Below are positions 55,267-63,967 of a stretch of DNA of 64,000 nucleotides, piece by piece. The translations under genes and the position numbers were made by a program. Source of the DNA: Bacillota bacterium. Lineage in GTDB: Bacteria > Bacillota > Clostridia > Oscillospirales > Ruminococcaceae. Location: contig JAEWRN010000030.1 in assembly GCA_023460035.1 (NCBI GenBank), positions 9,603 through 73,602 of the forward strand. The letters are read 5' to 3'. The notes below the pieces were generated by a model that was not told where the DNA came from, did no database searches, and saw only the letters and a program-made list of their open reading frames with translations. The stretch's first letter is position 1, and each line of letters begins with the position of its first letter.

Positions 55267-57054
55267 ATGAGTAGTTTAACTTCCAACCAGCACGTGCTGG
55301 ACTGGGTCAAAGAGATGAAAACCTTGATGACCCCGGACAATGTCATCTGGATCGACGGTTCCGAAGGCCAGCTTCGCGCCCTGCGTGAAGAGGCGTTTAA
55401 AACCGGCGAGCTGACCGAGCTGAATCAGGACAAGCTGCCCGGCTGCGTGCTGCACCATACCGCAAAGAACGATGTTGCGCGTGTTGAGGGCCGTACCTTT
55501 ATCTGCACCAGCAAAAAAGAGGACGCTGGCGCCATCAACAACTGGATGGCCCCCGACGAGATGAAGGCAAAACTCATCCCGATGTACACCGGCTGCATGA
55601 AGGGCCGCACCATGTACGTCATCCCCTATTGCATGGGCCCCATCGGCAGCCCGTTCTCCAAGGTGGGCATTGAGGTCACCGACTCCATCTATGTCGTGCT
55701 GAACATGGACATCATGACCCGCATCGGCATCAAGGCACTGCGCCAGCTGGGCGATTCCAACGACTTTGTGCGCGGCCAGCATGCCAAAGCGGACATCAAC
55801 GAAGAGAACCGCTACATTGTGCAGTTCCCCGAGGACAATGCCATCTGGTCGATCAACTCCGGCTACGGCGGCAACGTGCTGCTGGGCAAAAAGTGCTTTG
55901 CACTGCGCATTGCGTCTTACCAGGGCTACAAAGAGGGCTGGATGGCCGAGCACATGCTGATCCTTGGCATTGAAGACCCGACCGGCCACATTGACTACGT
56001 CACCGCGGCGTTCCCCTCTGCCTGCGGCAAAACCAACCTCGCCATGCTCATCCCGCCCGAAATCTACGCCAAAAAGGGCTACAAAGTGTGGACTGTCGGC
56101 GATGACATTGCCTGGATGCACATTGGTGAGGATGGCCGCCTGTATGCCATCAACCCGGAAAACGGCTTCTTTGGCGTTGCCCCCGGCACCAACGAAAAAT
56201 CGAACCCCAACGCGCTGCACACCACGATGCAGGGCACCATCTTCACCAACGTTGCGCATAACCTTGAGGAGAACACCGTGTGGTGGGAAGGCCTTGACAA
56301 AAACCCGCCCGAGGATGCACAGGAGTGGACCGGCCTTGCTGTCAACGGCAAAGAGTATGTCGCAGACGGCGGCAAGCTGGCACACCCGAACAGCCGCTTC
56401 ACCGCACCGGCAGTCAACTGCCCGTGCCTGTCCAGCGAGTTCAACAACCCGCAGGGCGTGCCTGTGACGGCCATCGTCTTTGGCGGCCGCCGTGCCAAAA
56501 CCGCACCGCTGGTGTACGAAAGCTTTGACTGGGCACACGGCGTGTATGTCGGCTCGGCCATGGCGTCCGAGACCACCGCTGCTGCAACCGGTGCCGTGGG
56601 CGTTGTGCGCCGCGACCCGATGGCAATGCGCCCGTTCTGCGGCTACAACATGGGCGATTATTTCGGCCACTGGCTGGACATGGGCAAGAAGCTGGGCGAC
56701 AAAGCCCCGAAGATCTTCAACGTCAACTGGTTCCGCACCGACGAGCAGGGCCACTTCATCTGGCCGGGCTTTGGCGACAACATGCGCGTGCTGATGTGGA
56801 TCCTTGGCCGCTGCAAGGGCGAAGTTGAGGCTGTGGAAACCGCCATCGGCTACCTGCCCAAGGCAGAGGACATCGATGTTTCGGGCCTTGAGGACGTGAC
56901 GACAGCAACCGTGAAGGACCTGCTGAGCGTGGACAAGGACCTTTGGCTGGATGATGTCAAGGGTGTTGGCGAGCTGTACGACCAGATTGGCGAGCGCGTG
57001 CCCGCAAAGCTGCGCGAAGAGCTGGTCAGCCTGAAAGACCGCCTTTCGAAATAA
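55267..57054 (+). CDS. pckG: Phosphoenolpyruvate carboxykinase (GTP)
   Basis: 595 residues, the GTP-dependent type. IGSPFSKVGIEVTDSIYVVLNM, the P-loop FPSACGKTNLAML at 249-261 (kinase-1), WTVGDDIAWMHIGEDGRLYAINPENGFFGVAPGTNEKSNPNA-type motif (kinase-2), RREDP-like RRDPMAMRPFCGYNMGDYFGHWL and NWFRTDEQGHFIWPGFGDNMRVL. Interconverts oxaloacetate and PEP; in gut anaerobes it often runs toward oxaloacetate. ATG at 55267, since an ATG at 55260 stops after four codons. The 55064-55250 leader is AT-rich with a TTGACA at 55161 but no clear -10. Confidence 0.97.
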   Translation: MSSLTSNQHVLDWVKEMKTLMTPDNVIWIDGSEGQLRALREEAFKTGELTELNQDKLPGCVLHHTAKNDVARVEGRTFICTSKKEDAGAINNWMAPDEMKAKLIPMYTGCMKGRTMYVIPYCMGPIGSPFSKVGIEVTDSIYVVLNMDIMTRIGIKALRQLGDSNDFVRGQHAKADINEENRYIVQFPEDNAIWSINSGYGGNVLLGKKCFALRIASYQGYKEGWMAEHMLILGIEDPTGHIDYVTAAFPSACGKTNLAMLIPPEIYAKKGYKVWTVGDDIAWMHIGEDGRLYAINPENGFFGVAPGTNEKSNPNALHTTMQGTIFTNVAHNLEENTVWWEGLDKNPPEDAQEWTGLAVNGKEYVADGGKLAHPNSRFTAPAVNCPCLSSEFNNPQGVPVTAIVFGGRRAKTAPLVYESFDWAHGVYVGSAMASETTAAATGAVGVVRRDPMAMRPFCGYNMGDYFGHWLDMGKKLGDKAPKIFNVNWFRTDEQGHFIWPGFGDNMRVLMWILGRCKGEVEAVETAIGYLPKAEDIDVSGLEDVTTATVKDLLSVDKDLWLDDVKGVGELYDQIGERVPAKLREELVSLKDRLSK

Positions 57055-57080
57055 AGCACCTTTTTGCGGCATTTGCCGCA

Positions 57081-57118
57081 AAGCAGGCCGCCGCCCTGTG
57101 CGGGGGCCTGCTTTTTTT
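57081..57118 (+). terminator. Terminator of pckG
   Basis: AAGCAGGCC / GGCCTGCTT around a GC-rich loop, seven T. Confidence 0.88.
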
Positions 57119-57223
57119 GTCGAAAACAGGGTGTTTTTGTGCATGTTTTATCTCTTCCAAAAGAGTTTTTTCCTTTCCACTCGGCACAAATGTGTGAACT
57201 GTCTAAAAACTTTTTTGAACCGC

Positions 57224-57252
57224 TTGACAAGGCCAGTAAAAGACGGTATAAA
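57224..57252 (+). promoter_or_regulatory. Sigma-A promoter of acpP
   Basis: TTGACA (57224) and TATAAA (57247), 17-bp spacer. Confidence 0.85.
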
Positions 57253-57286
57253 AGTGTATAGGAAATTTCTCTAGGAGGAACGATCA

Positions 57287-57514
57287 ATGGTTTTTGAAAA
57301 AGTCAGGGAGATCCTTTGCGATCAACTCGACCTGGAAGAGGATAACGTTACGATGGATTCGGACATTATCGAGGATTTTGAGGCGGACTCGCTCGACGTA
57401 GTCGACCTTGTGATGTCACTCGAGGACGAGTTCAGCATCGAGATCCCGGATGAGCAGATCGAAAATGTAAAAACAGTCGGCGATATCGTACATTATATTG
57501 AGGATAACACCTGA
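57287..57514 (+). CDS. acpP: Acyl carrier protein
   Basis: 75 residues, acidic four-helix ACP. EADSLDVVDLVMSLEDEF carries the phosphopantetheine serine Ser35 in the DSL motif. Carries acyl chains in fatty-acid synthesis. Isolated from other fab genes with its own promoter and terminator. ATG at 57287 after AGGAGGAA. Confidence 0.96.
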   Translation: MVFEKVREILCDQLDLEEDNVTMDSDIIEDFEADSLDVVDLVMSLEDEFSIEIPDEQIENVKTVGDIVHYIEDNT

Positions 57515-57543
57515 TTGTTGCGAATTTGAACGCATAAAGAAAG

Positions 57544-57581
57544 CAAAGCCTCCATCCACCTGTTTGGAGGCTTTGTTTTTT
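57544..57581 (+). terminator. Terminator of acpP
   Basis: CAAAGCCTCC / GGAGGCTTTG, 12-nt loop, six T; proS starts 26 bp later, so proS needs read-through or its own unseen promoter. Confidence 0.88.
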
Positions 57582-57606
57582 CACAGGAAAAGGAAGTGTC
57601 AGGCGA

Positions 57607-59046
57607 ATGAGTGAATCGAACAAGAAACTGGTGGAGGCCATTACCCCCATCAACGAAGACTTTGCCCAGTGGTATACCGACATCTGCAAAAAGGCAGAAC
57701 TGGTCGATTATTCTTCGGTCAAGGGCTGTGTCATTCTGCGCCCGTACGGCTATGCGATTTGGGAGAATATCCAGCGCATTCTGGACGGGATGTTTAAGGA
57801 GACCGGGCACCAAAACGTTGCCATGCCGCTGTTCATCCCAGAAAGCCTGCTGCAAAAGGAAAAGGACCATGTGGAGGGCTTTGCGCCCGAATGCGCGTGG
57901 GTGACAATGGGCGGTACCGAGCAGCTGGAAGAACGGCTGTGCATCCGCCCCACCAGCGAAACGCTGTTCTGCGACCATTTTGCGCACGTGCTGCAGTCGT
58001 ACCGCGACCTGCCGCTGCTGTACAACCAGTGGTGCAGCGTGGTGCGCTGGGAAAAGACCACCCGCCCGTTTTTGCGCAGCCGCGAATTCTGGTGGCAGGA
58101 AGGGCACACCATCCACGAGACGCCCGAGCAGGCTATCGCCGAAACCGAGCAGCAGCTGAACTGCTATGCCGATTTCTGTGAAAACTACCTGCGCATCCCC
58201 GTCATCAAGGGCCGCAAGACCGACAGCGAAAAGTTTTCGGGCGCCGAGGCCACCTACACCATCGAGGCGATGATGCACGACGGCAAAGCGCTGCAAAGCG
58301 GCACCAGCCACTATTTTGGCGACGGCTTTTCGCGCGCGTTCAACGTGCAGTTTGCCGGGCGCGACAACAAGCTGCAATACCCCTACCAGACCAGCTGGGG
58401 CATGTCCACCCGCATCGTGGGCGCCATCATCATGACCCACGGTGACGACGAGGGGCTGATTTTGCCGCCCGCCGTGGCACCCATTCAGGTCGTCATTGTG
58501 CCCATTGCGCAGCATAAGCCCGGCGTGCTGGACAAGGCCGCAGAGCTGAAACAGCGCCTTGCAAAGTCGTTCCGCGTGCACCTCGACGATTCCGACAACT
58601 CGCCGGGCTGGAAGTTCAGCCAGTACGAGATGAAGGGCGTGCCCCTGCGGCTGGAACTTGGCCCGAAGGACATTGAGAACAACCAGTGTGTGCTGGTGCG
58701 CCGCGACACCCGCGAAAAGTACTTTGTGCCGCTGGACGCGCTGGAGACCGAGATCCCCCGCGTGCTGGGCCTGCTGGCCGACGGCCTGTACGAAAAGGCA
58801 CTGCAAAACCGCGAAAACCGCACGGTGAGCTGCACGACGATGGAAGAAATCATCGAAGCGGCCGACGGCAAAAACGGGTTCATCAAAGCCATGTGGTGCG
58901 GCGATGAAGCCTGCGAGGACATGATGAAAGACAAAGCAGGCCTGTCCAGCCGCTGCATGCCGTTTGAGCAAGAGCAGCTTTCGGGCGTTTGCCCCTGCTG
59001 TGGCAAGCCGGCAAAATCGATGGTCATTTGGGGCAAGGCGTATTAA
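57607..59046 (+). CDS. proS: Prolyl-tRNA synthetase, archaeal/eukaryotic-like type (ProS type 3)
   Basis: 479 residues, without the bacterial-type editing insertion. Class II motifs: LRPYGYAIWENIQ, CIRPTSETLF, motif 2 VVRWEKTTRPFLRSREFWWQEGHTIH, and WGMSTRIVGAIIMTHGDDEGLILPP (motif 3). The C-terminal extension has CGDEAC...SSRCMPF...CPCCGKPA zinc ligands and ends in a tyrosine, typical of this type. Charges tRNA-Pro. No T-box leader is visible in the 26-bp gap after the acpP terminator. Confidence 0.96.
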   Translation: MSESNKKLVEAITPINEDFAQWYTDICKKAELVDYSSVKGCVILRPYGYAIWENIQRILDGMFKETGHQNVAMPLFIPESLLQKEKDHVEGFAPECAWVTMGGTEQLEERLCIRPTSETLFCDHFAHVLQSYRDLPLLYNQWCSVVRWEKTTRPFLRSREFWWQEGHTIHETPEQAIAETEQQLNCYADFCENYLRIPVIKGRKTDSEKFSGAEATYTIEAMMHDGKALQSGTSHYFGDGFSRAFNVQFAGRDNKLQYPYQTSWGMSTRIVGAIIMTHGDDEGLILPPAVAPIQVVIVPIAQHKPGVLDKAAELKQRLAKSFRVHLDDSDNSPGWKFSQYEMKGVPLRLELGPKDIENNQCVLVRRDTREKYFVPLDALETEIPRVLGLLADGLYEKALQNRENRTVSCTTMEEIIEAADGKNGFIKAMWCGDEACEDMMKDKAGLSSRCMPFEQEQLSGVCPCCGKPAKSMVIWGKAY

Positions 59047-59098
59047 GTACTAATCGTCAAACGGTACGCCTAAGCGTGAAAGGCACATAAGACAAAAC

Positions 59099-59133
59099 AA
59101 AACCCGCACGGGGGCACCCTGTGCGGGTTTTTT
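59099..59133 (+). terminator. Terminator of proS
   Basis: ACCCGCAC / GTGCGGGT stem with flanking A and T runs. Confidence 0.9.
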
Positions 59134-59199
59134 CTGTGTTTTCAATCATTGTGCTACTCTGCTGCCGCAGCATAAAGTGGCGGCAACGCGTGTCACTAA

Positions 59200-60162
59200 T
59201 TACAGGGTCGTCACCAGCACGTCACAATCGCCCGCTATGCGGTAAGCACTGGTGCAGGCGGGTAAAAACACACATTCGCCTGCCTTGGCGTGCAGCGTCG
59301 TGTGGGCGCATTTTACGTTGGCCTCGCCACGGGTCAGCAACAGCGCATGGTAACTGCGGCAGTCGGCGCACAGCGCGACCGAGGTTTTGATTTTCAGCAG
59401 GGTGGTCGAAAAATAGTCGCACACGCCCAGCACCGTCTCGGTGTAGTCGCCGCGGTCAATTTCCGGCCCCAGGGGGCCGGCGGGGCGGGCAGGGGGTTCC
59501 AGCCGGGTCACGGCCAGCGCTTTGTCGATGTGTAATTCGCGCAGGTTGCCGTCTTTGTCCTTGCGGTTATAATCAAATACGCGATAAGTAGAGTTGGAGT
59601 TTTGCTGAATTTCGGCCACAAGGCAACCGGCACCAATGCCGTGCAGGGTACCCGCCTCAATAAACAGCACGTCGCCCGGCTTTACCTTTACCGCATGAAT
59701 GTCCTGCAACAGGGTGCCATTTTCAATATGGGCCCGAAACTCTTCTTTTGTCAAGGTGCGGTTCATGCCGTACAGCAGCTCGGCGCCCGGCTGTGCGGCA
59801 ATCACATACCACATTTCGGTCTTGCCATGCTCGTGCTCCACCCGCATCGCATAGTCTTCAGTGGGGTGTACCTGTACCGAAAGTTGTTGTTTTGCGTCAA
59901 TCAGCTTGATTAAAATGGGCAGGCCGCCCGGCGGGCAGTCGGTGCCCAGCGCCTCGGGGTCCGCCTGCAACACCTCCGCCAATGTTTTGCCGGCAAATTC
60001 GCCGGTAGCCACCACACTGGGGCCGTCCTTGTGCACGCTCAGCTCCCAGCTTTCAGCCAGCGGGGTCACGTCGGTCTGCTTGCCAAACACCGTGCGCAGC
60101 GCGTCGCCGCCCCACAGGTAGTCTTTAAAAGCAGGGGACAATTTAAAAGGCTCCCGAATCAT
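59200..60162 (-). CDS. manA: Class I mannose-6-phosphate isomerase
   Basis: 320 residues. KDYLWGGDALRTVFG, LPILIKLIDAKQQLSVQVHPTEDYA (zinc ligands QxH), KTEMWYVIAAQPGAELLYGM and VKPGDVLFIEAGTLHGIGAGCLVAEIQQNSNSTYRVFDYNR-type cupin motifs. Interconverts mannose-6-P and fructose-6-P, a useful partner for mannan use at the left edge, though not linked to it. ATG at 60162 after GGGAGAG; 35 bp downstream of alr. Confidence 0.93.
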   Translation of the reverse strand: MIREPFKLSPAFKDYLWGGDALRTVFGKQTDVTPLAESWELSVHKDGPSVVATGEFAGKTLAEVLQADPEALGTDCPPGGLPILIKLIDAKQQLSVQVHPTEDYAMRVEHEHGKTEMWYVIAAQPGAELLYGMNRTLTKEEFRAHIENGTLLQDIHAVKVKPGDVLFIEAGTLHGIGAGCLVAEIQQNSNSTYRVFDYNRKDKDGNLRELHIDKALAVTRLEPPARPAGPLGPEIDRGDYTETVLGVCDYFSTTLLKIKTSVALCADCRSYHALLLTRGEANVKCAHTTLHAKAGECVFLPACTSAYRIAGDCDVLVTTL

Positions 60163-60197
60163 GTGATCTCTCCCTATCTTTACGCGGCAAATGCCGT

Positions 60198-61367
60198 TTA
60201 TTCCATATAATCCGTCACGTGGATCGGCTTGCCGCCGCGGGTGTAGACCCGCTGCACCCGGCGGCCAATATCGCAGATAATCTCATAGTTCACGGTGCCG
60301 CACTTGTCGGCAATATCGTCCACCGAATCCGCCGCGCCGCCGCCAAAAATCACCGCCACATCACCCTGATGCACATCGGGAATACCGGTCACGTCGACAA
60401 TAATCTGGTCCATGCACACGCGCCCCACCACCGGTGCGCTTTGCCCGTGAATCGAAACGACACCTTTATTAGAGAGCGCGCGCTGGTAACCGTCCGCATA
60501 GCCCACCGAAAGGGTAGCCACCCGCATGTCCTGCGGCGCGGTAAAAATGCGGCCATAGCTCAAGTCGTCGCCTTTTTTAATCGGCTTGACCAGGCTTACC
60601 ACCGCTTTTAGTTCTAAAGCACCCTCCAGCTCGTCGCAGGTCACGTCGGCACTGGGGCGGTAGCCGTATAGAATAATGCCGGGGCGCACGATGTCCATCT
60701 GCATTTCGGGGTACGCTAAAATGGCGGCAGAGTTGCAGCAGTGTGCCAGCGGGAAGGTGACCCCCATGGCCGCCAGCTGCCGAATGGCGTCACAAAACAG
60801 CTCGTACTGGCTGTGGGTATAGGCAATGTCGGCCGGCAGGTTGGAATCTGCCACCGCGAAATGCGTAAACACGCCGCCCCGCTGCAGGCCGGGCAACGAG
60901 GTCGCCTCGCGCACCTGTGCCAGGGCGGTTTCCATGTCGTCGCGCACCGCAAACCCAATGCGGCCCATGCCGGTGTCCAGCTTAATGTGCATGTTCACCG
61001 TCACGTCTGCCGCCAGCGCCGCCTGTGACAGCTCGCGCGCATAATCCAGCGAATACACGCTTTGCGTGATGGAGTTGATGGCCAGCATGGCGGCTTTTTG
61101 CGGGCTGGTGTAGCCCAATACCAAAATGGGCTTTGTAATGCCGGCCCGGCGCAGGCGCAGCGCCTCGGCAAAGCCGGAAACGGCAAACCGGCTGGCGCCT
61201 GCGGCCTCCAGTGTGGCGGCCACCACGGCGTCGCCATGGCCGTAGGCGTCTGCTTTCACCACCGCCATGATTTTGCTGTTGGGCGCGTGCTGTTGAATCA
61301 CCTTGAAATTGTGCTCAATCTTGTCAAGGTCCACCTCAGCCCAGCAGCGTTTTTCAAACTCCATCAT
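60198..61367 (-). CDS. alr: Alanine racemase
   Basis: 389 residues. MAVVKADAYGHG with PLP Lys38, MHIKLDTGMGRIGF, HCCNSAAIL, VRPGIILYG and TLSVGYADGYQRAL with the catalytic tyrosine, then GRVCMDQIIVDVT. Supplies D-alanine for peptidoglycan. Two successive ATGs (61367, 61364) are possible. An extended -10 TGC-TATACT lies upstream on the minus strand at about 61409-61417. Confidence 0.96.
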   Translation of the reverse strand: MMEFEKRCWAEVDLDKIEHNFKVIQQHAPNSKIMAVVKADAYGHGDAVVAATLEAAGASRFAVSGFAEALRLRRAGITKPILVLGYTSPQKAAMLAINSITQSVYSLDYARELSQAALAADVTVNMHIKLDTGMGRIGFAVRDDMETALAQVREATSLPGLQRGGVFTHFAVADSNLPADIAYTHSQYELFCDAIRQLAAMGVTFPLAHCCNSAAILAYPEMQMDIVRPGIILYGYRPSADVTCDELEGALELKAVVSLVKPIKKGDDLSYGRIFTAPQDMRVATLSVGYADGYQRALSNKGVVSIHGQSAPVVGRVCMDQIIVDVTGIPDVHQGDVAVIFGGGAADSVDDIADKCGTVNYEIICDIGRRVQRVYTRGGKPIHVTDYME

Positions 61368-61465
61368 ATTTTAAAGGCCTCTTTCCCTTTTGCTTTTCGT
61401 TGCCAACAGTATAGCATAAACCGGGCCTGAAAGGAACAGAAACTTGCCCCAATATGCCCCAGCGG

Positions 61466-61495
61466 TTGCCCCGGTGCGGCCTGCTGGGGTATAAT
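61466..61495 (+). promoter_or_regulatory. Promoter of the exonuclease-BRCT gene
   Basis: TTGCCC (61466) and TATAAT (61490), 18-bp spacer. Confidence 0.65.
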
Positions 61496-61524
61496 AGAAC
61501 CAAAGCAGGAAAGCGGGGGAAACA

Positions 61525-62862
61525 ATGAACGATTTGATCGTACTGGACTTTGAGACCACCGGGCTGGATGCGGCGCAGGACGAGGTGCTGCAGGTCTCCA
61601 TGGTGAATGGGGAAGGCACGGTGCTGATGAATGAATACTGCGCCCCCGAGCGGGTCACAAAATGGGGCGCCGCGCAAAAAATCAACGGCATTACGGCGGA
61701 TATGGTGGCGGGCAAGCCGCCGTTTCGCACGCTGCTGCCGCAGGTGTTGGCATTATTGTCCGGGGCCAAGGCGGTGGTGGCGTATAACGACGAATTTGAA
61801 AAATCATTTTTGGCGGCGTATGGTGTCGATGTTTCGCAGCTGCACTGGGGCGAAGACCCCATGCTGCTGTTTGCCAAGGCCACAAACGGCCCGCGGCGCA
61901 CGCTGGTGACGGCAGCCGCCTTTTTTGGCTACCAGTTTGCAGCGCATGACGCGCTGGCAGACACCAAGGCGACGCTGGTGCTGTACCGCAAGCTGGCAAA
62001 CGGCCCGCTGCTGCAAACACTGGTAGAAGAGGGCGTATACGACGAGCAGACCCGTTGCTGGGGCTACCCCGCAGAAGTGGATTACCTGCCGTTGCTGAAA
62101 ACCGTGGGCCTTTGCCCCATGACGGCAAAAACGGCAAAGCCGCTGGTGTACGCCGGGGTGTCACAGCCGCAGCCCGTGCCCTGCCGGCTGGTGGGGTTTG
62201 AAAAGCCCACCCTTTCAGACGATGCGCTGGTGCTGGTAATCGATGAGGGCGGCAGGCAGCACCGCATTTGCGACGCTTACCTGCGTGAGATGCAAAGCGG
62301 CGCCCCTGCACCGGCCCGCACAACCGCCAGGCGCACCGCGTCGCCCGCCGCACCGCAGGGCCAGCTTTCTTTGGCGGGGGCACAGCTGGAAGAAGAACCG
62401 CCTGCGGCGCCCCGGCAGGCCCCTGTGCCGGTGCCTGCGCCCGCCACACCCGCACCGCAGGCGGCCCCCGCCGCCCCGGCACAGCCAAAGCCGCAGCGGC
62501 CCGGCGGCAAATACGCGGCGTTTGCCGCTAAAAAAACAGATTTACAGGCCCTGCACCCCAATATGGATGCCGACCCCGCCGGCCCGTTTTACGGCAAAAC
62601 CGTCGTGTTTACCGGCGACCTTTCGCTCACCCGCGAGGCGGCGGCCGAGGCGGTCTCAGCGCTGGGGGCCAGTGTCAAATCCGGCGTGTCCAAAGCCACC
62701 GACTTTTTAGTGGTGGGCCGGCAGGACGCAGCGCTGGTGGGCGCCAAGGGGCACAGCAGCAAAGAGCTAAAGGCGCAACAGCTCAACGAACAGGGGAAAG
62801 CCAGCATTACAGTGCTGGACGAGCCCGCCTTTTTGGCACTGCTGGGGCAGGCTGAAAAATAA
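61525..62862 (+). CDS. DEDDh 3'-5' exonuclease fused to a BRCT domain
   Basis: 445 residues. N-terminal DnaQ-like nuclease: VLDFETTG with Asp8/Glu10, KINGITADMV, AYNDEFEKSFL and AAHDALADTKATLVLY supplying the remaining DEDDh ligands. A middle region (about 180-275) without clear homology is followed by an about 70-residue Pro/Ala-rich linker and a C-terminal BRCT domain FYGKTVVFTGDLSLTREAAAEAVSALGASV...KATDFLVVG, the form found in NAD-dependent ligase. A repair or proofreading role at nicks or replication factories is inferred. Own promoter. Confidence 0.85.
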   Translation: MNDLIVLDFETTGLDAAQDEVLQVSMVNGEGTVLMNEYCAPERVTKWGAAQKINGITADMVAGKPPFRTLLPQVLALLSGAKAVVAYNDEFEKSFLAAYGVDVSQLHWGEDPMLLFAKATNGPRRTLVTAAAFFGYQFAAHDALADTKATLVLYRKLANGPLLQTLVEEGVYDEQTRCWGYPAEVDYLPLLKTVGLCPMTAKTAKPLVYAGVSQPQPVPCRLVGFEKPTLSDDALVLVIDEGGRQHRICDAYLREMQSGAPAPARTTARRTASPAAPQGQLSLAGAQLEEEPPAAPRQAPVPVPAPATPAPQAAPAAPAQPKPQRPGGKYAAFAAKKTDLQALHPNMDADPAGPFYGKTVVFTGDLSLTREAAAEAVSALGASVKSGVSKATDFLVVGRQDAALVGAKGHSSKELKAQQLNEQGKASITVLDEPAFLALLGQAEK

Positions 62863-62953
62863 AAATGACATAAAAGGCAGAAAGAGAAAACAAGAGAAAA
62901 ACGGCGAAAAACGAAGTATTGAATTTGTAAATTAAAATAATCGAAATTTTGTG

Positions 62954-62983
62954 TTGACACTGGGCGCCGGGTGCTGTTATAAT
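62954..62983 (+). promoter_or_regulatory. Sigma-A promoter of rplM-rpsI
   Basis: TTGACA (62954) and TATAAT (62978), 18-bp spacer. Confidence 0.85.
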
Positions 62984-62989
62984 AGCAAG

Positions 62990-63055
62990 CGTGGCCCCGT
63001 TTGCGGGGCAATTTTAGCGGCCCGTTTGGGCCGGTTCGTTTTTGAAAGTTCAAAC
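62990..63055 (+). promoter_or_regulatory. Structured 5' leader of rplM (possible L13 autoregulatory leader)
   Basis: Two adjacent hairpins, GCCCCG-TTTG-CGGGGC and CGGCCC-GTTT-GGGCCG, fill the leader between promoter and ribosome-binding site. Firmicute rplM genes often carry an L13 leader; the consensus was not checked. Confidence 0.45.
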
Positions 63056-63070
63056 GGGAGGAAATACGAT

Positions 63071-63499
63071 ATGAGCACAACGTTAGCAAAACCCGGCCAG
63101 ATTGAGCGCAAGTGGTATGTTCTGGATGCCGCTGGCAAGCCCCTTGGCCGTGTTGCTGCAAAGGCAGCCGCTCTGCTGCGCGGCAAGGGCAAAGTCATCT
63201 TTACCCCCAATGTCGACTGTGGCGACCATGTTATCATCATCAACTCTGACAAGGCTGTTTTGACCGGCTCTAAGCTGGACAAAAAGTACTACTACCATCA
63301 CTCCGGCTGGATCGGCGGCATGAAAGCCGTCCAGTACCGCACCCTGATGGCCGAAAAGTCGGACAAAGCCATGACCGTTGCGGTCAAGGGCATGCTGCCG
63401 GGCAACACGCTGGGCGCAGCCGCACTGAAACGCCTTCGGGTGTATAAGGGCGCAGAGCACAACAACGCCGCACAGCAGCCTGAAGTCTGCGAACTGTAA
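63071..63499 (+). CDS. rplM: 50S ribosomal protein L13
   Basis: 142 residues; RKWYVLDAAGKPLGRVAAKAAALLRGKGK, DCGDHVIIINSDKAVLTG and VKGMLPGNTLGAAALKRLRVYKGAEH are typical. ATG at 63071 after GGGAGG; the frame upstream to 62951 is the leader. Confidence 0.98.
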   Translation: MSTTLAKPGQIERKWYVLDAAGKPLGRVAAKAAALLRGKGKVIFTPNVDCGDHVIIINSDKAVLTGSKLDKKYYYHHSGWIGGMKAVQYRTLMAEKSDKAMTVAVKGMLPGNTLGAAALKRLRVYKGAEHNNAAQQPEVCEL

Positions 63500-63516
63500 G
63501 AGGGGGGAACTGAAAG

Positions 63517-63915
63517 ATGTACGAGACGAAACCTTATTTCTACGGCACTGGCCGTCGCAAGTCTTCGGTCGCCCGTGTGCGTGTTTACAACGGCACCGGC
63601 AAGATCACCGTCAACGACCGTGACATCGACGACTATTTTGGCCTTGAGACCCTGAAGCTGATCGTCCGTCAGCCGCTGGTTCTCGCCGAAGTTGACAACA
63701 AGTTTGACATCGTGGTCCGCGTTGCGGGCGGCGGTGTTTCCGGCCAGGCTGGCGCTATCCGCCACGGCCTGTCCCGCGCTTTGCTGCAGTATGACGAAAC
63801 CCTGCGCACGGTGCTGAAGAAAGCGGGCCTGTTGACCCGCGACCCGCGTATGAAAGAGCGCAAGAAGTACGGCCTCAAAGCTGCACGTCGCGCGCCGCAG
63901 TTCAGCAAGCGCTGA
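63517..63915 (+). CDS. rpsI: 30S ribosomal protein S9
   Basis: 132 residues; FYGTGRRKSSVARVRVYNGTGKITVN, GGGVSGQAGAIRHGLSRALL and the C-terminal RRAPQFSKR that reaches the ribosomal P site. 17 bp after rplM, the conserved pair. Confidence 0.98.
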   Translation: MYETKPYFYGTGRRKSSVARVRVYNGTGKITVNDRDIDDYFGLETLKLIVRQPLVLAEVDNKFDIVVRVAGGGVSGQAGAIRHGLSRALLQYDETLRTVLKKAGLLTRDPRMKERKKYGLKAARRAPQFSKR

Positions 63916-63932
63916 TCTGTCGCAAACAGCTC

Positions 63933-63967
63933 AAAAAACCCCGAAGCCGTATGGTTTCGGGGTTTTT
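63933..63967 (+). terminator. Terminator of rplM-rpsI
   Basis: AAAAACCCCGAAGCC / GGTTTCGGGGTTTTT with a GTAT loop. Confidence 0.93.

Noticed and set aside
55276..57144. 622-codon minus-strand ORF opposite pckG
   Set aside because: Complete PEP carboxykinase on the plus strand explains the region; the antisense frame is a codon-bias artefact.
57582..57606. T-box leader before proS
   Set aside because: Only 26 bp separate the acpP terminator from proS, too short for a T-box.
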